Shown here piece after piece: positions 1 to 11,475 of a stretch of 64,000 nt of DNA. Made by a program: the position numbers and the translations under genes. The notes beneath the pieces were generated by a model. The model searched no databases and was not told the origin of the DNA. It saw nothing but the letters and a program-made list of their open reading frames with translations. How positions within the stretch are numbered: position 1 is the first letter of the stretch; each line of letters starts with the position of its first letter. The stretch is from Candidatus Viadribacter manganicus (GTDB lineage: Bacteria > Pseudomonadota > Alphaproteobacteria > Caulobacterales > Aquidulcibacteraceae), in assembly GCF_001679665.1 (NCBI RefSeq), contig NZ_CP013244.1:3593001-3657000 (forward strand). Direction: 5' to 3'.

Positions 1-290
1 GACATGAAATATTGATCGCCAGCGAGCGGCAAGAAGTTGGAGATTTTGCGCTCGACGACCTTCAGTCCGTGCCGATGCAGGTTAAGGTCTGCGATGACTT
101 TGGGATTGAGCAAGGAGACCGTGTAGCTCGCGACAGAGTTGCGAAAGCCGGGGTGAAACTCTTCGGTGACCGCAGCGCCGCCAACCACGTCGCGCCGTTC
201 GAGCACCAAAACCTTCAGGCCAGCGTCGGCGAGATATGCGGCGCAGGTCAGTCCGTTGTGACCACCGCCGATGATGATGACGTCGTGCAT
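1..290 (-). CDS. FAD-dependent oxidoreductase (phytoene desaturase/PYROXD2-like), 3' part outside window
   Basis: The leftward reading frame starts at the ATG ending at 290 and stays open to the window edge, so only about 96 N-terminal residues are seen. It begins MHDVIIIGGGHNGLTCAAYL, a Rossmann beta-alpha-beta with GGGHNG at residues 8-13, followed by an acidic residue that ends strand two (VLERR) and a GGAAVTEE segment. This pattern is typical of the NAD(P)/FAD oxidoreductase group that contains carotenoid desaturases and PYROXD2-like enzymes. It is divergent from the NTF2-like gene at 383. The substrate cannot be inferred from the part present. Confidence 0.8.
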   Translation of the reverse strand, partial: MHDVIIIGGGHNGLTCAAYLADAGLKVLVLERRDVVGGAAVTEEFHPGFRNSVASYTVSLLNPKVIADLNLHRHGLKVVERKISNFLPLAGDQYFM

Positions 291-382
291 TTCGCCTCCC
301 GCAGCCCTCATGCCCTGACGGCAGGCAAAGCGAAAGCCCATGCAACCTCGACGCTTTGTGTTGATCGGCTTAGGCTTGCTCG

Positions 383-820
383 ATGAGCGCCCTTACCAAA
401 CTCCATCCTAATGCCGCCGTGTCGCTGGAAAAGTGGCATGCCATGGTCGCAAGCAAGGACCTTGGCGAGCTGGATGCGATCCTTCATCCCGACGCCACAT
501 TTCGCTCGCCGATGGCGTTCAAGCCGTATCAATCGGCTCAAGCGGTGGCGTTGCTGCTTCGCACCGTTCTGACGGTGTTTGAGGATTTCGCTTATCATCG
601 CCAATTGGCCTCAGAGGATGGATTGAGCGTGGTGCTCGAGTTCGGCGCGCGCGTTGGCGAGAAACGGATAAAGGGCATCGATCTGGTGCAGTTCGACGCA
701 GACGGAAGAATTGTTGATTTTGAGGTGATGGTCCGCCCGTTCAACGGCTTACAGGCGTTGGGCGCCGAGATGGGCGCGCGGCTTGGTCATCTACTGCCGG
801 CGTTCAAGCCAGGCGCTTAA
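383..820 (+). CDS. NTF2/SnoaL-like fold protein
   Basis: 145 residues. The N-terminal helix (KWHAMVASKDLGELDAILHP), the DATFRSP motif and the C-terminal strand pattern (FDADGRIVDFEVMVRP) match the nuclear transport factor 2 / SnoaL-like cone fold, which hosts small hydrolases, isomerases and ligand-binding proteins. No catalytic set is recognisable, so the reaction is unknown. It is divergently paired with the FAD oxidoreductase at 1-290, which could mean a shared substrate, but this is inference. Confidence 0.75.
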   Translation: MSALTKLHPNAAVSLEKWHAMVASKDLGELDAILHPDATFRSPMAFKPYQSAQAVALLLRTVLTVFEDFAYHRQLASEDGLSVVLEFGARVGEKRIKGIDLVQFDADGRIVDFEVMVRPFNGLQALGAEMGARLGHLLPAFKPGA

Positions 821-828
821 GGCGCAAA

Positions 829-859
829 CAAAAGCCCGCTGCCTAAGAGGCTGCGGGCT
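829..859 (-). terminator. Rho-independent terminator of tRNA-Asn
   Basis: Reading leftward, a stem of AGCCCGC (833-839, 853-859) extended by GCC/GGC with one internal mismatch is followed by TTTTGTTT. It lies 33 nt beyond the 3' end of tRNA-Asn on the same strand. Confidence 0.65.
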
Positions 860-891
860 GAGATAAAATCCAACCAACGAAGAAAAGAGAA

Positions 892-966
892 TGGCTCCCC
901 GGGTAGGGTTCGAACCTACGACCATCCGATTAACAGTCGGATGCTCTACCACTGAGCTACCGAGGA
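892..966 (-). tRNA. tRNA-Asn (GUU)
   Basis: 75 nt including an encoded CCA. The acceptor stem TCCTCGG pairs with CCGGGGA, the D-arm begins GGTAGCTCAG, the anticodon loop is CTGTTAATC-like with GUU at the anticodon position, and the T-loop is GGTTCGAACC. All arms pair. Confidence 0.95.
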
Positions 967-1073
967 ACATTCTTTGCCCGGCCTGGGCCGAGCGAAGCGG
1001 GTCTCTATCAAAGTAGGCGCCGGGGGAAAAGACCCCAATCGCCTTCGAGAGGTATACGTCGTCACACCCTGCC

Positions 1074-1106
1074 AAAACGAAAACGAGGGCCCCTTGCGGG
1101 GCCCTC
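1074..1106 (-). terminator. Rho-independent terminator downstream of tRNA-Cys
   Basis: A perfect 9-bp stem GAGGGCCCC / GGGGCCCTC (1085-1093 and 1098-1106) with loop TTGC. On the minus strand it is followed by GTTTTCGTTTTGG. It lies about 150 nt beyond tRNA-Cys. The remainder of 967-1252 shows no gene. Confidence 0.7.
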
Positions 1107-1252
1107 GAAGGCGTTGGGTATGGTGGGGTGTCTCCAAGGGAAGACACTGGTGACTATCGTCCTAACCGGTAAAGAACCGGTTAATGACAAACGCGGCGCT
1201 AACCAAGGCTGCCAAAGCGTTGATGTGTAGGGGATTTACCTGGGGATAAAGT

Positions 1253-1326
1253 TGGAGGCCTCGCCCGGAATTGAACCGGGGTACGCGGATTTGCAGTCCG
1301 CTGCGTCGCCACTCCGCCACGAGGCC
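1253..1326 (-). tRNA. tRNA-Cys (GCA)
   Basis: 74 nt with encoded CCA. The acceptor stem GGCCTCG pairs with CGAGGCC, the anticodon loop contains GCA between CGGACT and AATCCG, and the T-arm is CCCGGTTCAATTCCGGG. Confidence 0.95.
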
Positions 1327-1407
1327 TCAGTCCGCCGCTATATCCTCGCGACGGGGCGGCACTCCTAGGCGTCCGAACCGGAATCGGTCAAGGCGCTCAC
1401 CCTCGCA

Positions 1408-2127
1408 ATGCGCATTTTAGGCATCATCCCGCCGCCGTCGAAGGCTGAGCATGAGCGCGCCCGGATCTGGGCGGCGTCGGCGTTGGCCGCATTGGCGCTT
1501 TTGATGTTGATGCTGGTGATCGGCGCGCCGCCGCCGGAAGAGGCTGATCTCATGCCAGAGCCGCTAGGCGCCGCCCGGCTCGATGATTTTCAATCCGATA
1601 TAGCGGCCTGCCGCGCAGCGCTTCATGGAGCGGGCTTTCAAACAGAGCGCATCGCCGACGTCAGCGAGGCGAACGGCTGCGGATATCGAAACGCTGTGGA
1701 ACTCACCCGGTCGCTTCACCTCTATTCCGGGCCGGTGGCCAGCTCGTGTGCCTCTGCCGCCGCTTTGGTGCTGTGGGAGCGCGACGTCGTGAAGCCAGCT
1801 GCGATGCGCCATTACGGGCAAGATGTTGCGCGGATCGAGCTGGCTGCGCCCTCGTATCAGTGCCGCCGCATCGCCGGCCGCGGCGACAGACGTTTGAGTG
1901 AGCATGCGCATGCCAATGCAATGGACATAAGCGGGTTCACGCTGGCCAACGGCCGCACCGTTACGGTTTTGGCGGGGTGGCGCGGTCAGCAGCGGGATCG
2001 GCTTTTCTTGCGCGAGGTGCGCGACGGGGCCTGCGACTATTTCCAGGCGGTGCTCTCCCCCGACTACAATCGGGCCCACCGTGATCACCTTCATTTCGAT
2101 CTCGGCCGTGACGACATGTGCCGCTAG
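1408..2127 (+). CDS. Extensin-like family protein (D-Ala-D-Ala carboxypeptidase-like fold)
   Basis: 239 residues. One membrane anchor lies at about residues 21-42. The soluble part carries HAHANAMDISGF and HRDHLHFD, the metal-ligand type motifs of the extensin-like C-terminal family, which is related in fold to LAS peptidases of the cell wall. Conserved cysteines (CRAALH, CGYRN, SSCASA, YQCRR) probably form periplasmic disulfides. Peptidoglycan is the likely substrate by family; the sequence does not prove it. The gene follows tRNA-Cys on the opposite strand and runs toward the methyltransferase at 2213. Confidence 0.85.
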   Translation: MRILGIIPPPSKAEHERARIWAASALAALALLMLMLVIGAPPPEEADLMPEPLGAARLDDFQSDIAACRAALHGAGFQTERIADVSEANGCGYRNAVELTRSLHLYSGPVASSCASAAALVLWERDVVKPAAMRHYGQDVARIELAAPSYQCRRIAGRGDRRLSEHAHANAMDISGFTLANGRTVTVLAGWRGQQRDRLFLREVRDGACDYFQAVLSPDYNRAHRDHLHFDLGRDDMCR

Positions 2128-2212
2128 CCGGCTGACTTAACCCCGCGTCAAAGCGGCCCGCTTGCGGGCGGACGCAGGGCGGCTTAACCGATGGCAAAGT
2201 TTGGAGCCCAAG

Positions 2213-2863
2213 ATGGATTTCGCCCGCGCCCGCGATTTTATGGTCGAAAGCCAAGTTCGTCCGAGTGACGTGACCGACCCGCGTATCGTGCACGCCATGC
2301 GTACGCTGCCGCGCGAGCGATTTGTGCCGGCTGCGAAGCGAACCATCGCCTATGGCGATCTCGAGGTCGAAGTTGCGCCGGGCCGTGTGCTTTTGCGCGC
2401 GCGCGATCTTGCCAAGCTCATCCAGAACTTGGCCCCGAAGGCCAACGAGCGTGCACTCGAGATTGCCGGCGCCACGGGTTACGGAGCGGCGGTGCTCGCG
2501 TCCTGTTGCAAGGAAGTGATCACGCTCGATCCCAATCCGGATTTGTCATTCGCCGCGCAGGCGGCGCTAGAATCTGCTGGTGTCAGCAATGCGAAGACGG
2601 TGTCCACGGCTACGGTCGATGGGTGGGCTGATGAGGCGCCGTACGACGTCATCCTCTTGAACGGTTCGGCAGATTTCGTTCCTGAGGCATGGTTGAGCCA
2701 GCTTGCGCCGGGTGGACGCCTAGGTGTGATCGTGCGGCAAGGCGCTGCGGGAGCTGCGCGCATTTACACGCGCTCGGATGACGCCACAGCGTATCGCGTT
2801 GCGTTCGATGCTGCGCCGCCAGTTGCGCCTGGACTGACGAAGCCAGCGAGCTTCGCGTTCTGA
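2213..2863 (+). CDS. pcm: Protein-L-isoaspartate O-methyltransferase family protein
   Basis: 216 residues from the ATG at 2213. An upstream in-frame start at 2162 would add 17 residues that do not fit the family, whose members start MxFAxAR; a GGAG lies 8 nt before 2213. Hallmarks are RARDFMVESQVRPSDVTDPR and PRERFVP. The SAM-binding motif I is degenerate (EIAGATGYGAAVLA in place of the usual EIGTGSGY), as in the alphaproteobacterial paralogs of PIMT, so repair of isoaspartyl residues is only a family-level assignment. Confidence 0.82.
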   Translation: MDFARARDFMVESQVRPSDVTDPRIVHAMRTLPRERFVPAAKRTIAYGDLEVEVAPGRVLLRARDLAKLIQNLAPKANERALEIAGATGYGAAVLASCCKEVITLDPNPDLSFAAQAALESAGVSNAKTVSTATVDGWADEAPYDVILLNGSADFVPEAWLSQLAPGGRLGVIVRQGAAGAARIYTRSDDATAYRVAFDAAPPVAPGLTKPASFAF

Positions 2864-2876
2864 TCGCGCAACAACG

Positions 2877-2908
2877 TGTGCGCTAACGCGCACATTAACG
2901 TTCCCTTA
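2877..2908. promoter_or_regulatory. Hairpin and CtrA-like half-site pair ahead of popZ
   Basis: TGTGCGC-TAAC-GCGCACA (2877-2894) forms a 7-bp hairpin just after the methyltransferase stop. It is followed directly by TTAA-N7-TTAT (2895-2909), one base away from the CtrA consensus TTAA-N7-TTAA. Both are weak as isolated motifs. They lie in the only non-coding stretch upstream of popZ. Confidence 0.25.
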
Positions 2909-3057
2909 TTCGATAACCTAGAGCATGCGCGTAAGAGGGCGATTCTGATCGCCTGTGCGTGTGCATGCGACAGCGCGCTCAGGTGGACCCGAATCGTCAG
3001 CATCAATAACCTTTGAGCCGCAAGCGAATCGTTTGCGCAAATTTCGCGGGGCTGGAA

Positions 3058-3567
3058 ATGGCGCTTCAAGACCAACAGGCCGAACCTTCAATGGAAGAGA
3101 TTCTGGCGTCGATCCGCAGGATCATCTCCGAAGAAGAGCAGACGCCGAACGCTGCGCCAGTGCTCGATCTTACACAAACGGATGCGCCGGCGCCTGCGCC
3201 AGCTCCCGTTCAGCACGTCGCCCCGGCGCCGGATGACGACATCGTTTTCGAGGCGGTCGAGGAGACCGTCGCTCAAGAGGTAGCCTACGTGCCTGAAGTC
3301 ACCACCGCGCCGCAGCCGCGTCCTGTTGTCGCCGAGCCGATCGCAGACACCATTCTCTCAAAGCCGACCACGACGGCGGCGGCTGGCTCGCTCGCGCGTC
3401 TCGCCGGTTCGCTGCGGATCGCCGATACGGCGGGTCAGACCGTCGAGGGCGTGGTTCGCGAATTGCTGAAGCCGATGCTGAAGGAATGGCTGGACCAAAA
3501 CCTGGCCGCCATCGTCGAGGCCCGCGTCGAGGCCGAACTCGAGCGTATTGCCCGCATGTCGCGCTAG
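3058..3567 (+). CDS. popZ: Polar organizing protein PopZ (DUF2497)
   Basis: 169 residues from the ATG at 3058; an upstream TTG at 3013 is less likely because the family begins close to the SMEEILASIRRIISEEE helix (about residues 11-27). A Pro/Ala/acid-rich disordered linker (about 30-95) separates this from the C-terminal helices (LVRELLKPMLKEWLDQNLA and the tail rich in Arg/Glu) that drive oligomerisation. PopZ forms a polar scaffold that anchors ParB-parS and signalling proteins in Caulobacter; the same role is inferred here. A strong terminator follows. Confidence 0.88.
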   Translation: MALQDQQAEPSMEEILASIRRIISEEEQTPNAAPVLDLTQTDAPAPAPAPVQHVAPAPDDDIVFEAVEETVAQEVAYVPEVTTAPQPRPVVAEPIADTILSKPTTTAAAGSLARLAGSLRIADTAGQTVEGVVRELLKPMLKEWLDQNLAAIVEARVEAELERIARMSR

Positions 3568-3590
3568 GACGCGATATTTCCGATTAAACG

Positions 3591-3620
3591 AACGCCCCGG
3601 GTCAAACCGGGGCGTTTTCT
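3591..3620 (+). terminator. Rho-independent terminator after popZ
   Basis: A 10-bp perfect stem AACGCCCCGG / CCGGGGCGTT (3591-3600, 3607-3616), a 6-nt loop, then TTTTCTTTC. Confidence 0.9.
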
Positions 3621-3701
3621 TTCGGGCAGAGGCCAAACGGAGTGTGCATCTGCGAGATCGCATCTCGCCCAGGACGGCGCCGCCCTGCTATATGCTCGAA
3701 A

Positions 3702-6424
<2,723 letters not shown>

Positions 6425-6425
<1 letters not shown>

Positions 6426-7384
6426 TGCGTATCTTCGTCACCGGCGCTTCGGGTTTTGTCGGCGGCGCCGCGGCGAAACACTTTGCGGCGCGTGGGCATG
6501 ATGTGCGGGCGATGTCGCGCTCAGAGGCCTCGGACGAGAAGATCCGGGCGCTCGGCGCGACACCCGTGCGTTGCGACCTTGCAGACGTGTCAGCGTCGCA
6601 TCTCGATGGGGCTGACGCCGTGGTCCATTGCGCTGCCTTCGTTGAGCAGTGGGGTCCGATCGACGCTTGGAAGCGCTTCAATATTGATGGCACGGCGCAC
6701 ACTTTGAAGGCTGCGCGCGAGGCGGGTGCGAAGCGGTTCATTCATATCAGTACGGAAAGCGTGCTGTGGCGTGGACAACATCTGCGCGGCGTGGACGAAA
6801 CCTACCCACGCGCGCCAAATTCGCCCTATCCGTACTCTTGGACCAAGGCGCGGGCTGAAGAACTTGTCGAGGCTGCAAACGCGCCGGCCTTTCTAACGAT
6901 CATCTTGCGGCCACGCTTCATCTGGGGCCCGGGCGATACGACCTTGTTGCCGACGATCGAACGCATGATGAAAATCGGGCAGTGGATGTGGATCAACCAC
7001 GGTCAGGCAAAGACCTCCACAACACACATTGCCAACCTCGTTCACGCGATTGAATTGGCGCTGACCAAAGGCAATGGCGGGCAGGCCTACTTCGTCCTCG
7101 ACGATGGTGTGCGCACCATGAAGGAGATTATTTCCGCCATTGCCGCGACGCGCGGGATCAAGCTCCCTGATAAGAGCGTGCCATCGTGGCTTGCTGACAC
7201 CATGGCGGGTGTCATGGAAGGCGCCTGGCGCACCTTCAATCTCAAGGGCGAGCCGCTCACGCGTTTCGGCGCGATGATCATGTCGCGCGATAGCGTGCTC
7301 ATTGACGCGAAGGCGCGCCGCGAATTGGGCTATGCGCCGGTAATCTCCGTTGAGGAAGGTCTGCGCCAGCTTAGCGCCGCTTAG
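6425..7384 (+). CDS. NAD(P)-dependent epimerase/dehydratase family protein (extended SDR)
   Basis: 319 residues. The Rossmann motif GASGFVGG is at residues 7-14, the downstream D-x-x-D pattern is present, and the catalytic pair Y137-SWT-K141 follows the 3beta-HSD-like segment HISTESVL. The substrate is unknown; the later region (RPRFIWGPGD) is typical of the sterol/nucleotide-sugar SDR group. It overlaps the valS stop by one base and meets the oppositely oriented esterase gene tail to tail with a 4-nt overlap. Confidence 0.88.
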
Positions 7385-8910
7385 GCGCCCGGCTGCACGT
7401 AGGGTATCCGTGCGAAAAACTCGCGCTCCGCGCGGCGAGGGTCGTTCTGGATATTTGAGCGTTGATTAAAGATCATCGTTGCGCGTTGGGGCAGCGTGTA
7501 AGGCGCCCAGCCCGGCTCGCCTGTTCGTGCGAAGCGAATGAACGTGTCCATCATTGTGCGAGACATCGCTTCGCCGTCAGCTGTCCTTTCGCCGATATAA
7601 TCGGATGCCTCAAGGTTTCCGAACACGAGCGGGATATCGAGAGTGTGTGGCGCGCCGAAGATCCCGCCCTCTGCTGGTGAACGCCAATCAAGCTGATAAG
7701 CGAAAGCCGGCGCCCCCGCGTGAGCTCGACCTTCGAGTTCAATCAAAGCACCGCGCCAGGAGCGTGCGGCCGTGGAAGCCGCAAAATAAACCTCGCTCGG
7801 CGAATAGTTTGGATAGAGCCGCCGATAAACGCGCACGACTTCTTCGGGCAGTACATCGACGCGCATGGCAGTGGCGAGACGCCGCGGAACGTCGTCCCAG
7901 GAAAGATTGAATATGGCGCGATCCGCGCCGACAAAACCGCGTGTCTCGTCATGCGTATTGCCGATCAGCATCGGAACGTGGAGCGATTGCGGGGCTGCGT
8001 CTGGGTAAAATGGATGCCGGCTGAGATGCCGCTCATCGAGCACGGGGCCGAAATAGACGCTGCCAAAGCCCAGCACGGGATCCGGCGTTTGAAGCGCTGC
8101 GACCAGTTGCGCAGCGGTGATCGCCACCAGTGTGCGCGCATTGGCTGCGGCGAGACCAAGGCCTTCTAGGTAGGCAGCTGTGCGCCGTGCGGCATTGAGC
8201 GGACCAGACGCCGTTACCTGCTGACCGCTCATCGTTGCAGCGCGATGAAAGAGCCCTCGGGCTGCAGGCATTGCCATCAATGTCGCGATCTTCGCACCGC
8301 CGCCGGACTGCCCAAACACCGTGACGCAAGAGGGATCGCCGCCGAAACGCCCGATGTTGTCGCGCACCCATTCGAGCGCGAGGATGAGATCGAGCTGACC
8401 AACATTGCCGCTGTCGGCAAAACCGTGCGCCGCAAGGTAGCAATAACCAAATGCGTTGATGCGGTGGTTGAGCGTCACGACGACGACATCGCCGTGTGCG
8501 CAGAGGCGTGCGCCATCGGTCAGCGCGCTTGAGCCTGACCCAGTGTTGTAGGCGCCGCCATGGATATAGACCATGACAGGGCGTGCGCCGCTGAGTGAGG
8601 GCGTCCACACATTCAGAAAAAGGCAGTCTTCGCTTTGTTGCTCGCTGTCCAGCCCGCGTTGCGGACAAGCAGGACCATAGGCGAGCGCATCGCGAATCCC
8701 GCGCCAAGGCCTAGGCGCCGACGGTGGTTGAAAGCGCTGTGTGGGCGCTCCGTAACGAATGCCTTTGAAGGTGAGCGTATCGCCCGTCCGCATGCCACGC
8801 ACCCGTCCGTGACTCGTACGGGCGACGGGCGTCTCTTGCGCGCTCGCTGAGGAAGGCGTTGCCAGCGCCAGCCCGGCGCCGATGACGAGCCTACGATCAA
8901 TCGTGTTCAT
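7381..8910 (-). CDS. Type B carboxylesterase, exported
   Basis: 509 residues from the ATG at 8910; six more residues are possible from 8928. The N-terminus (RRLVIGAGLALATPSSASAQ) is a signal peptide with a twin-arginine-like start. EDCLFLNVW (94-102), the oxyanion motif HGGAYNTGS (118-126) and the nucleophile elbow FGQSGGG with Ser202 identify the carboxylesterase/para-nitrobenzyl esterase family; a later LDIPLVFGN holds the segment usual for the acid/His part. It probably hydrolyses esters in the periplasm. It stands alone between two rightward genes. Confidence 0.9.
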   Translation of the reverse strand: MNTIDRRLVIGAGLALATPSSASAQETPVARTSHGRVRGMRTGDTLTFKGIRYGAPTQRFQPPSAPRPWRGIRDALAYGPACPQRGLDSEQQSEDCLFLNVWTPSLSGARPVMVYIHGGAYNTGSGSSALTDGARLCAHGDVVVVTLNHRINAFGYCYLAAHGFADSGNVGQLDLILALEWVRDNIGRFGGDPSCVTVFGQSGGGAKIATLMAMPAARGLFHRAATMSGQQVTASGPLNAARRTAAYLEGLGLAAANARTLVAITAAQLVAALQTPDPVLGFGSVYFGPVLDERHLSRHPFYPDAAPQSLHVPMLIGNTHDETRGFVGADRAIFNLSWDDVPRRLATAMRVDVLPEEVVRVYRRLYPNYSPSEVYFAASTAARSWRGALIELEGRAHAGAPAFAYQLDWRSPAEGGIFGAPHTLDIPLVFGNLEASDYIGERTADGEAMSRTMMDTFIRFARTGEPGWAPYTLPQRATMIFNQRSNIQNDPRRAEREFFARIPYVQPGA

Positions 8911-8988
8911 GAACGCAGTTTCTCTCATTCACGGCAGCCATTGCAATCGGTGAGGCGCTTGCGCAAGGTTTGCTACAGGGAGACTCGC

Positions 8989-9966
8989 GTGGAATCTTCG
9001 CCGCAAGTGATCGATCTCGGCCGTCTCGACGACGCTGGGTTTCAGCAACTCTACAAAGATCGCATTGAGCCATGTTTTGTCGCGAATGAAGCGGATCGCC
9101 TGGCTGCGGTAGGTCAGTTCAAGCAACGCCTGCTTATCGGGGGCGGTGTCGCGGCTGCGCTGGCGCTGGGCGGGTATTTGATTTGGCGGCAATTCGATAT
9201 CGCTGCCGTGATCCTTTTCATGAGCGCGTTCGTGGTGGGCATCGTCGCCTACCAACCGCTCGCCAAGGTCGGGCAAACGCTTAAGCGCCAGTATTGCTCG
9301 GCAATCGCCGATGCGATGGACGCAGCTTTCACGCTGAGTGGTTTCGCGCCGCCGGCGTTCGAGCGGCTTTGCGAACTCGGGCTGGTTCCGGGCTTTTCGC
9401 GCTCCTCTTTCGAGGATTTATTCAGCGGGACATACAAGAGCTCACCCTTTGCGCTCTACGAAGCGCACCTCGAGCAGCGCCGCACCGACAGCAAAGGCCG
9501 GACGCGGTACACGACAGTGTTCCGCGGGCAGCTTGTTCGCATGCATTTTCCGCGTGAGTTTCTGGGTGTCACAATCGTTCGACGTGATGCCGGGGTTTTC
9601 AACATTTTCGGCGGCGGTAAAGCGGCGGGGAAACAGCTGGAGCGGGTGCGGCTGGTGGATTCGCGGCTTGAGCGCGCGTTCGAAGTTTGGGGGACTGATC
9701 AGGTCGAGGCGCGCTATCTGCTGCATCCCGTCATGATGGAGCGTTTGCTTGAGTTGGAGACAAAGCTTCATGGCAAGCGTCTGCGTTGCGCGTTCGAGGG
9801 CGGCGACGTGCTGGTCGCTGTGGAAGGCGGCAATCTGTTCGAGCCAGGCGACCTCTTCAAACCGTTGGTCGATCCGTCTCGGGCGCGCCGGATCGTGACT
9901 GAAATTTCCGGCGTGTTCGGCGTGATGGACCAAGTCCTCACGGCTCAAGCGCAGCGGCAAAAGTAG
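8989..9966 (+). CDS. DUF3137 membrane protein
   Basis: 325 residues from the GTG at 8989, which has AGGGAG upstream; a TTG at 8941 would add 16 residues. Two adjacent hydrophobic segments (about residues 47-68 and 74-92) are followed by a long soluble domain with the DUF3137 pattern: GTYKSSPFALYEAHL, then TVFRGQLVRMHFPREF, and the late RCAFEGGDVLVAVEGGNLFE. The function of the family is unknown. It abuts the LysE remnant downstream. Confidence 0.82.
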   Translation: MESSPQVIDLGRLDDAGFQQLYKDRIEPCFVANEADRLAAVGQFKQRLLIGGGVAAALALGGYLIWRQFDIAAVILFMSAFVVGIVAYQPLAKVGQTLKRQYCSAIADAMDAAFTLSGFAPPAFERLCELGLVPGFSRSSFEDLFSGTYKSSPFALYEAHLEQRRTDSKGRTRYTTVFRGQLVRMHFPREFLGVTIVRRDAGVFNIFGGGKAAGKQLERVRLVDSRLERAFEVWGTDQVEARYLLHPVMMERLLELETKLHGKRLRCAFEGGDVLVAVEGGNLFEPGDLFKPLVDPSRARRIVTEISGVFGVMDQVLTAQAQRQK

Positions 9967-10005
9967 TGGACGGCCTTCCTATTCAGTCGACTATTCTAGC
10001 GCCGT

Positions 10006-10482
10006 TTGCGCGGGCTTGCATTCTACGTGCTGCTTGCCGTGCTTGGCGCCGCCGAGCTGATCGCGACGGTTCCCATCGTGTACGCTGTGCTGCGTTGGGC
10101 GCGAGTTGCTTATCTCTTCTATCTTGCGTGGGAGGCTTGGGTCGGTGCGCGCGCGACGTCTCCGGGCCACGCCCATGCCAACGATCATGCACCTTTTTGG
10201 CGCGGTTTGGTTGCCAACGTCCTCAATCCGAAAGCGCTGGTGTTCTACGTTGCGCTATTGCCGGGATATATTGCGCCCGACCATGCGCCGTTTTGGGTTC
10301 AGGCATTGATCCCAGGCGCCTTGCATCTCGCGATCAGCTTTGTGGTGCACAGCCTCATCGTCGTGGAGGCGGCGCACGCTGGTGCGATCGTCGCCACATC
10401 ACAAGACGCGGTGCTGGTACGCCGTGGGCTCGCCCCTGGCATCGCCCTGATTGTTATCTGGCTGGCGTGGGAAACGCGCTGA
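10006..10482 (+). pseudogene. LysE-family exporter lacking its N-terminus
   Basis: The readable part shows LysE/RhtB features: a helix ending RWARVAYLFYLAWEAWVGA, then FWRGLVANVLNPKALVFYVALLPGYI, and two more membrane helices. The first about 45-50 residues, including the PGP-containing first helix, are missing. A TAG at 9997-9999 closes the frame, and the only start is a TTG at 10006. The preceding 40 bp in another frame resemble scrambled N-terminal sequence. A 5' deletion is the simplest reading; a short functional paralog cannot be excluded. Confidence 0.55.
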
Positions 10483-11475
10483 TCAGACGTCTATGATGGC
10501 GCCCCGCCCGGCCTCATCCGCGAGTGCGATTTGTTTGCCATCGGGAGACCAAGCGAGCGCGCTCACCGCGCCTTCGCCCGCCTCGTCCAATTCCATCCCC
10601 ATAGAGTCAGCGAACCGAACCACGATTGCGGCGCCGTCTGAATAGCCGATGGCGAGAACTTCCTCGCTTGGGTGAAACGCGACTGCCGTGACCAACGCTT
10701 CGCGTTCGCCTGGTTGCAACGGTGGTTTGCCCTGAGGACCGAGCTTTCCAACGAATGGCCAAACGATGGCTGCATTGGCGCCAGACGTCGCAAGCCAACG
10801 GCCACGCTTGTCCCACGAAAATGATCTCGTTTTCGAAGGATAGCCGTCCATTCTGAGATCGGTCTTGTCCGGCAGGCGCCATCCGTGCAGCGCATTTTCC
10901 TGCATGCCGGTGATGACGTATTCGCCCTCCGGCGAAACGGTGATCGAGAGATGTGAGCCTGCCCAGTTGAGCGCGTTGCCTCGATCGTCGGCTGCAAGCA
11001 CGAGACGGACGGTCGCGCCGCCATAATGGCTGACGGCGAGGCGGCGGCCTTTGCCGTCGAGCGCAAGCCCGCCGATTGTCGAGGGGTGTGCAAAGCGATG
11101 GCTTTCCCGATCGCCCTTGAAAACAATCGCTTCCTTACCGACGCCGGCAACGATCACACCCGAGGCGGCGTTGGCGACAAGGTGATCCACCCACCTGCGG
11201 AGTTCGGCGATCGTGGCGACCACGCCATCGGGCGATATTGCCTTCAAGGTCCCGTCATCGCCGCCGGTGAGCAGACGCTTGCCGTCTGGGTGCAGCGCCG
11301 CGCTCAAGATGACGCCATCGTGGGCCGCGATGCGGCGCATCTCACCTTCTCGCGCAGCTACCAGCACGGCGCCATCGCTCAACGCGAAGAGCGCTTCACC
11401 CGCGACCCAATGGACGGCAGTGGCGCCGGCGCCGATCGCAAGTCTGCGGCCGTTTTCGTAGACTTGTGCGCTCAC
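10483..11475 (-). CDS. WD40 repeat protein coupled to CobW GTPase
   Basis: 330 residues from the GTG at 11475, which forms a 4-nt GTGA overlap with the cobW-like stop. At least six repeats of the WD40 type can be followed (for example AALHPDGKRLLTGGDDGTL, then AVAFHPSEEVLAIGYSDGA, then ALAWSPDGKQIALADEAGR), enough for one beta-propeller. No signal peptide is seen, so it is probably cytoplasmic. The tight coupling suggests it works with, or is a client or scaffold of, the metal-chaperone GTPase. That link is inferred from gene order only. Confidence 0.85.
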   Translation of the reverse strand: MSAQVYENGRRLAIGAGATAVHWVAGEALFALSDGAVLVAAREGEMRRIAAHDGVILSAALHPDGKRLLTGGDDGTLKAISPDGVVATIAELRRWVDHLVANAASGVIVAGVGKEAIVFKGDRESHRFAHPSTIGGLALDGKGRRLAVSHYGGATVRLVLAADDRGNALNWAGSHLSITVSPEGEYVITGMQENALHGWRLPDKTDLRMDGYPSKTRSFSWDKRGRWLATSGANAAIVWPFVGKLGPQGKPPLQPGEREALVTAVAFHPSEEVLAIGYSDGAAIVVRFADSMGMELDEAGEGAVSALAWSPDGKQIALADEAGRGAIIDV

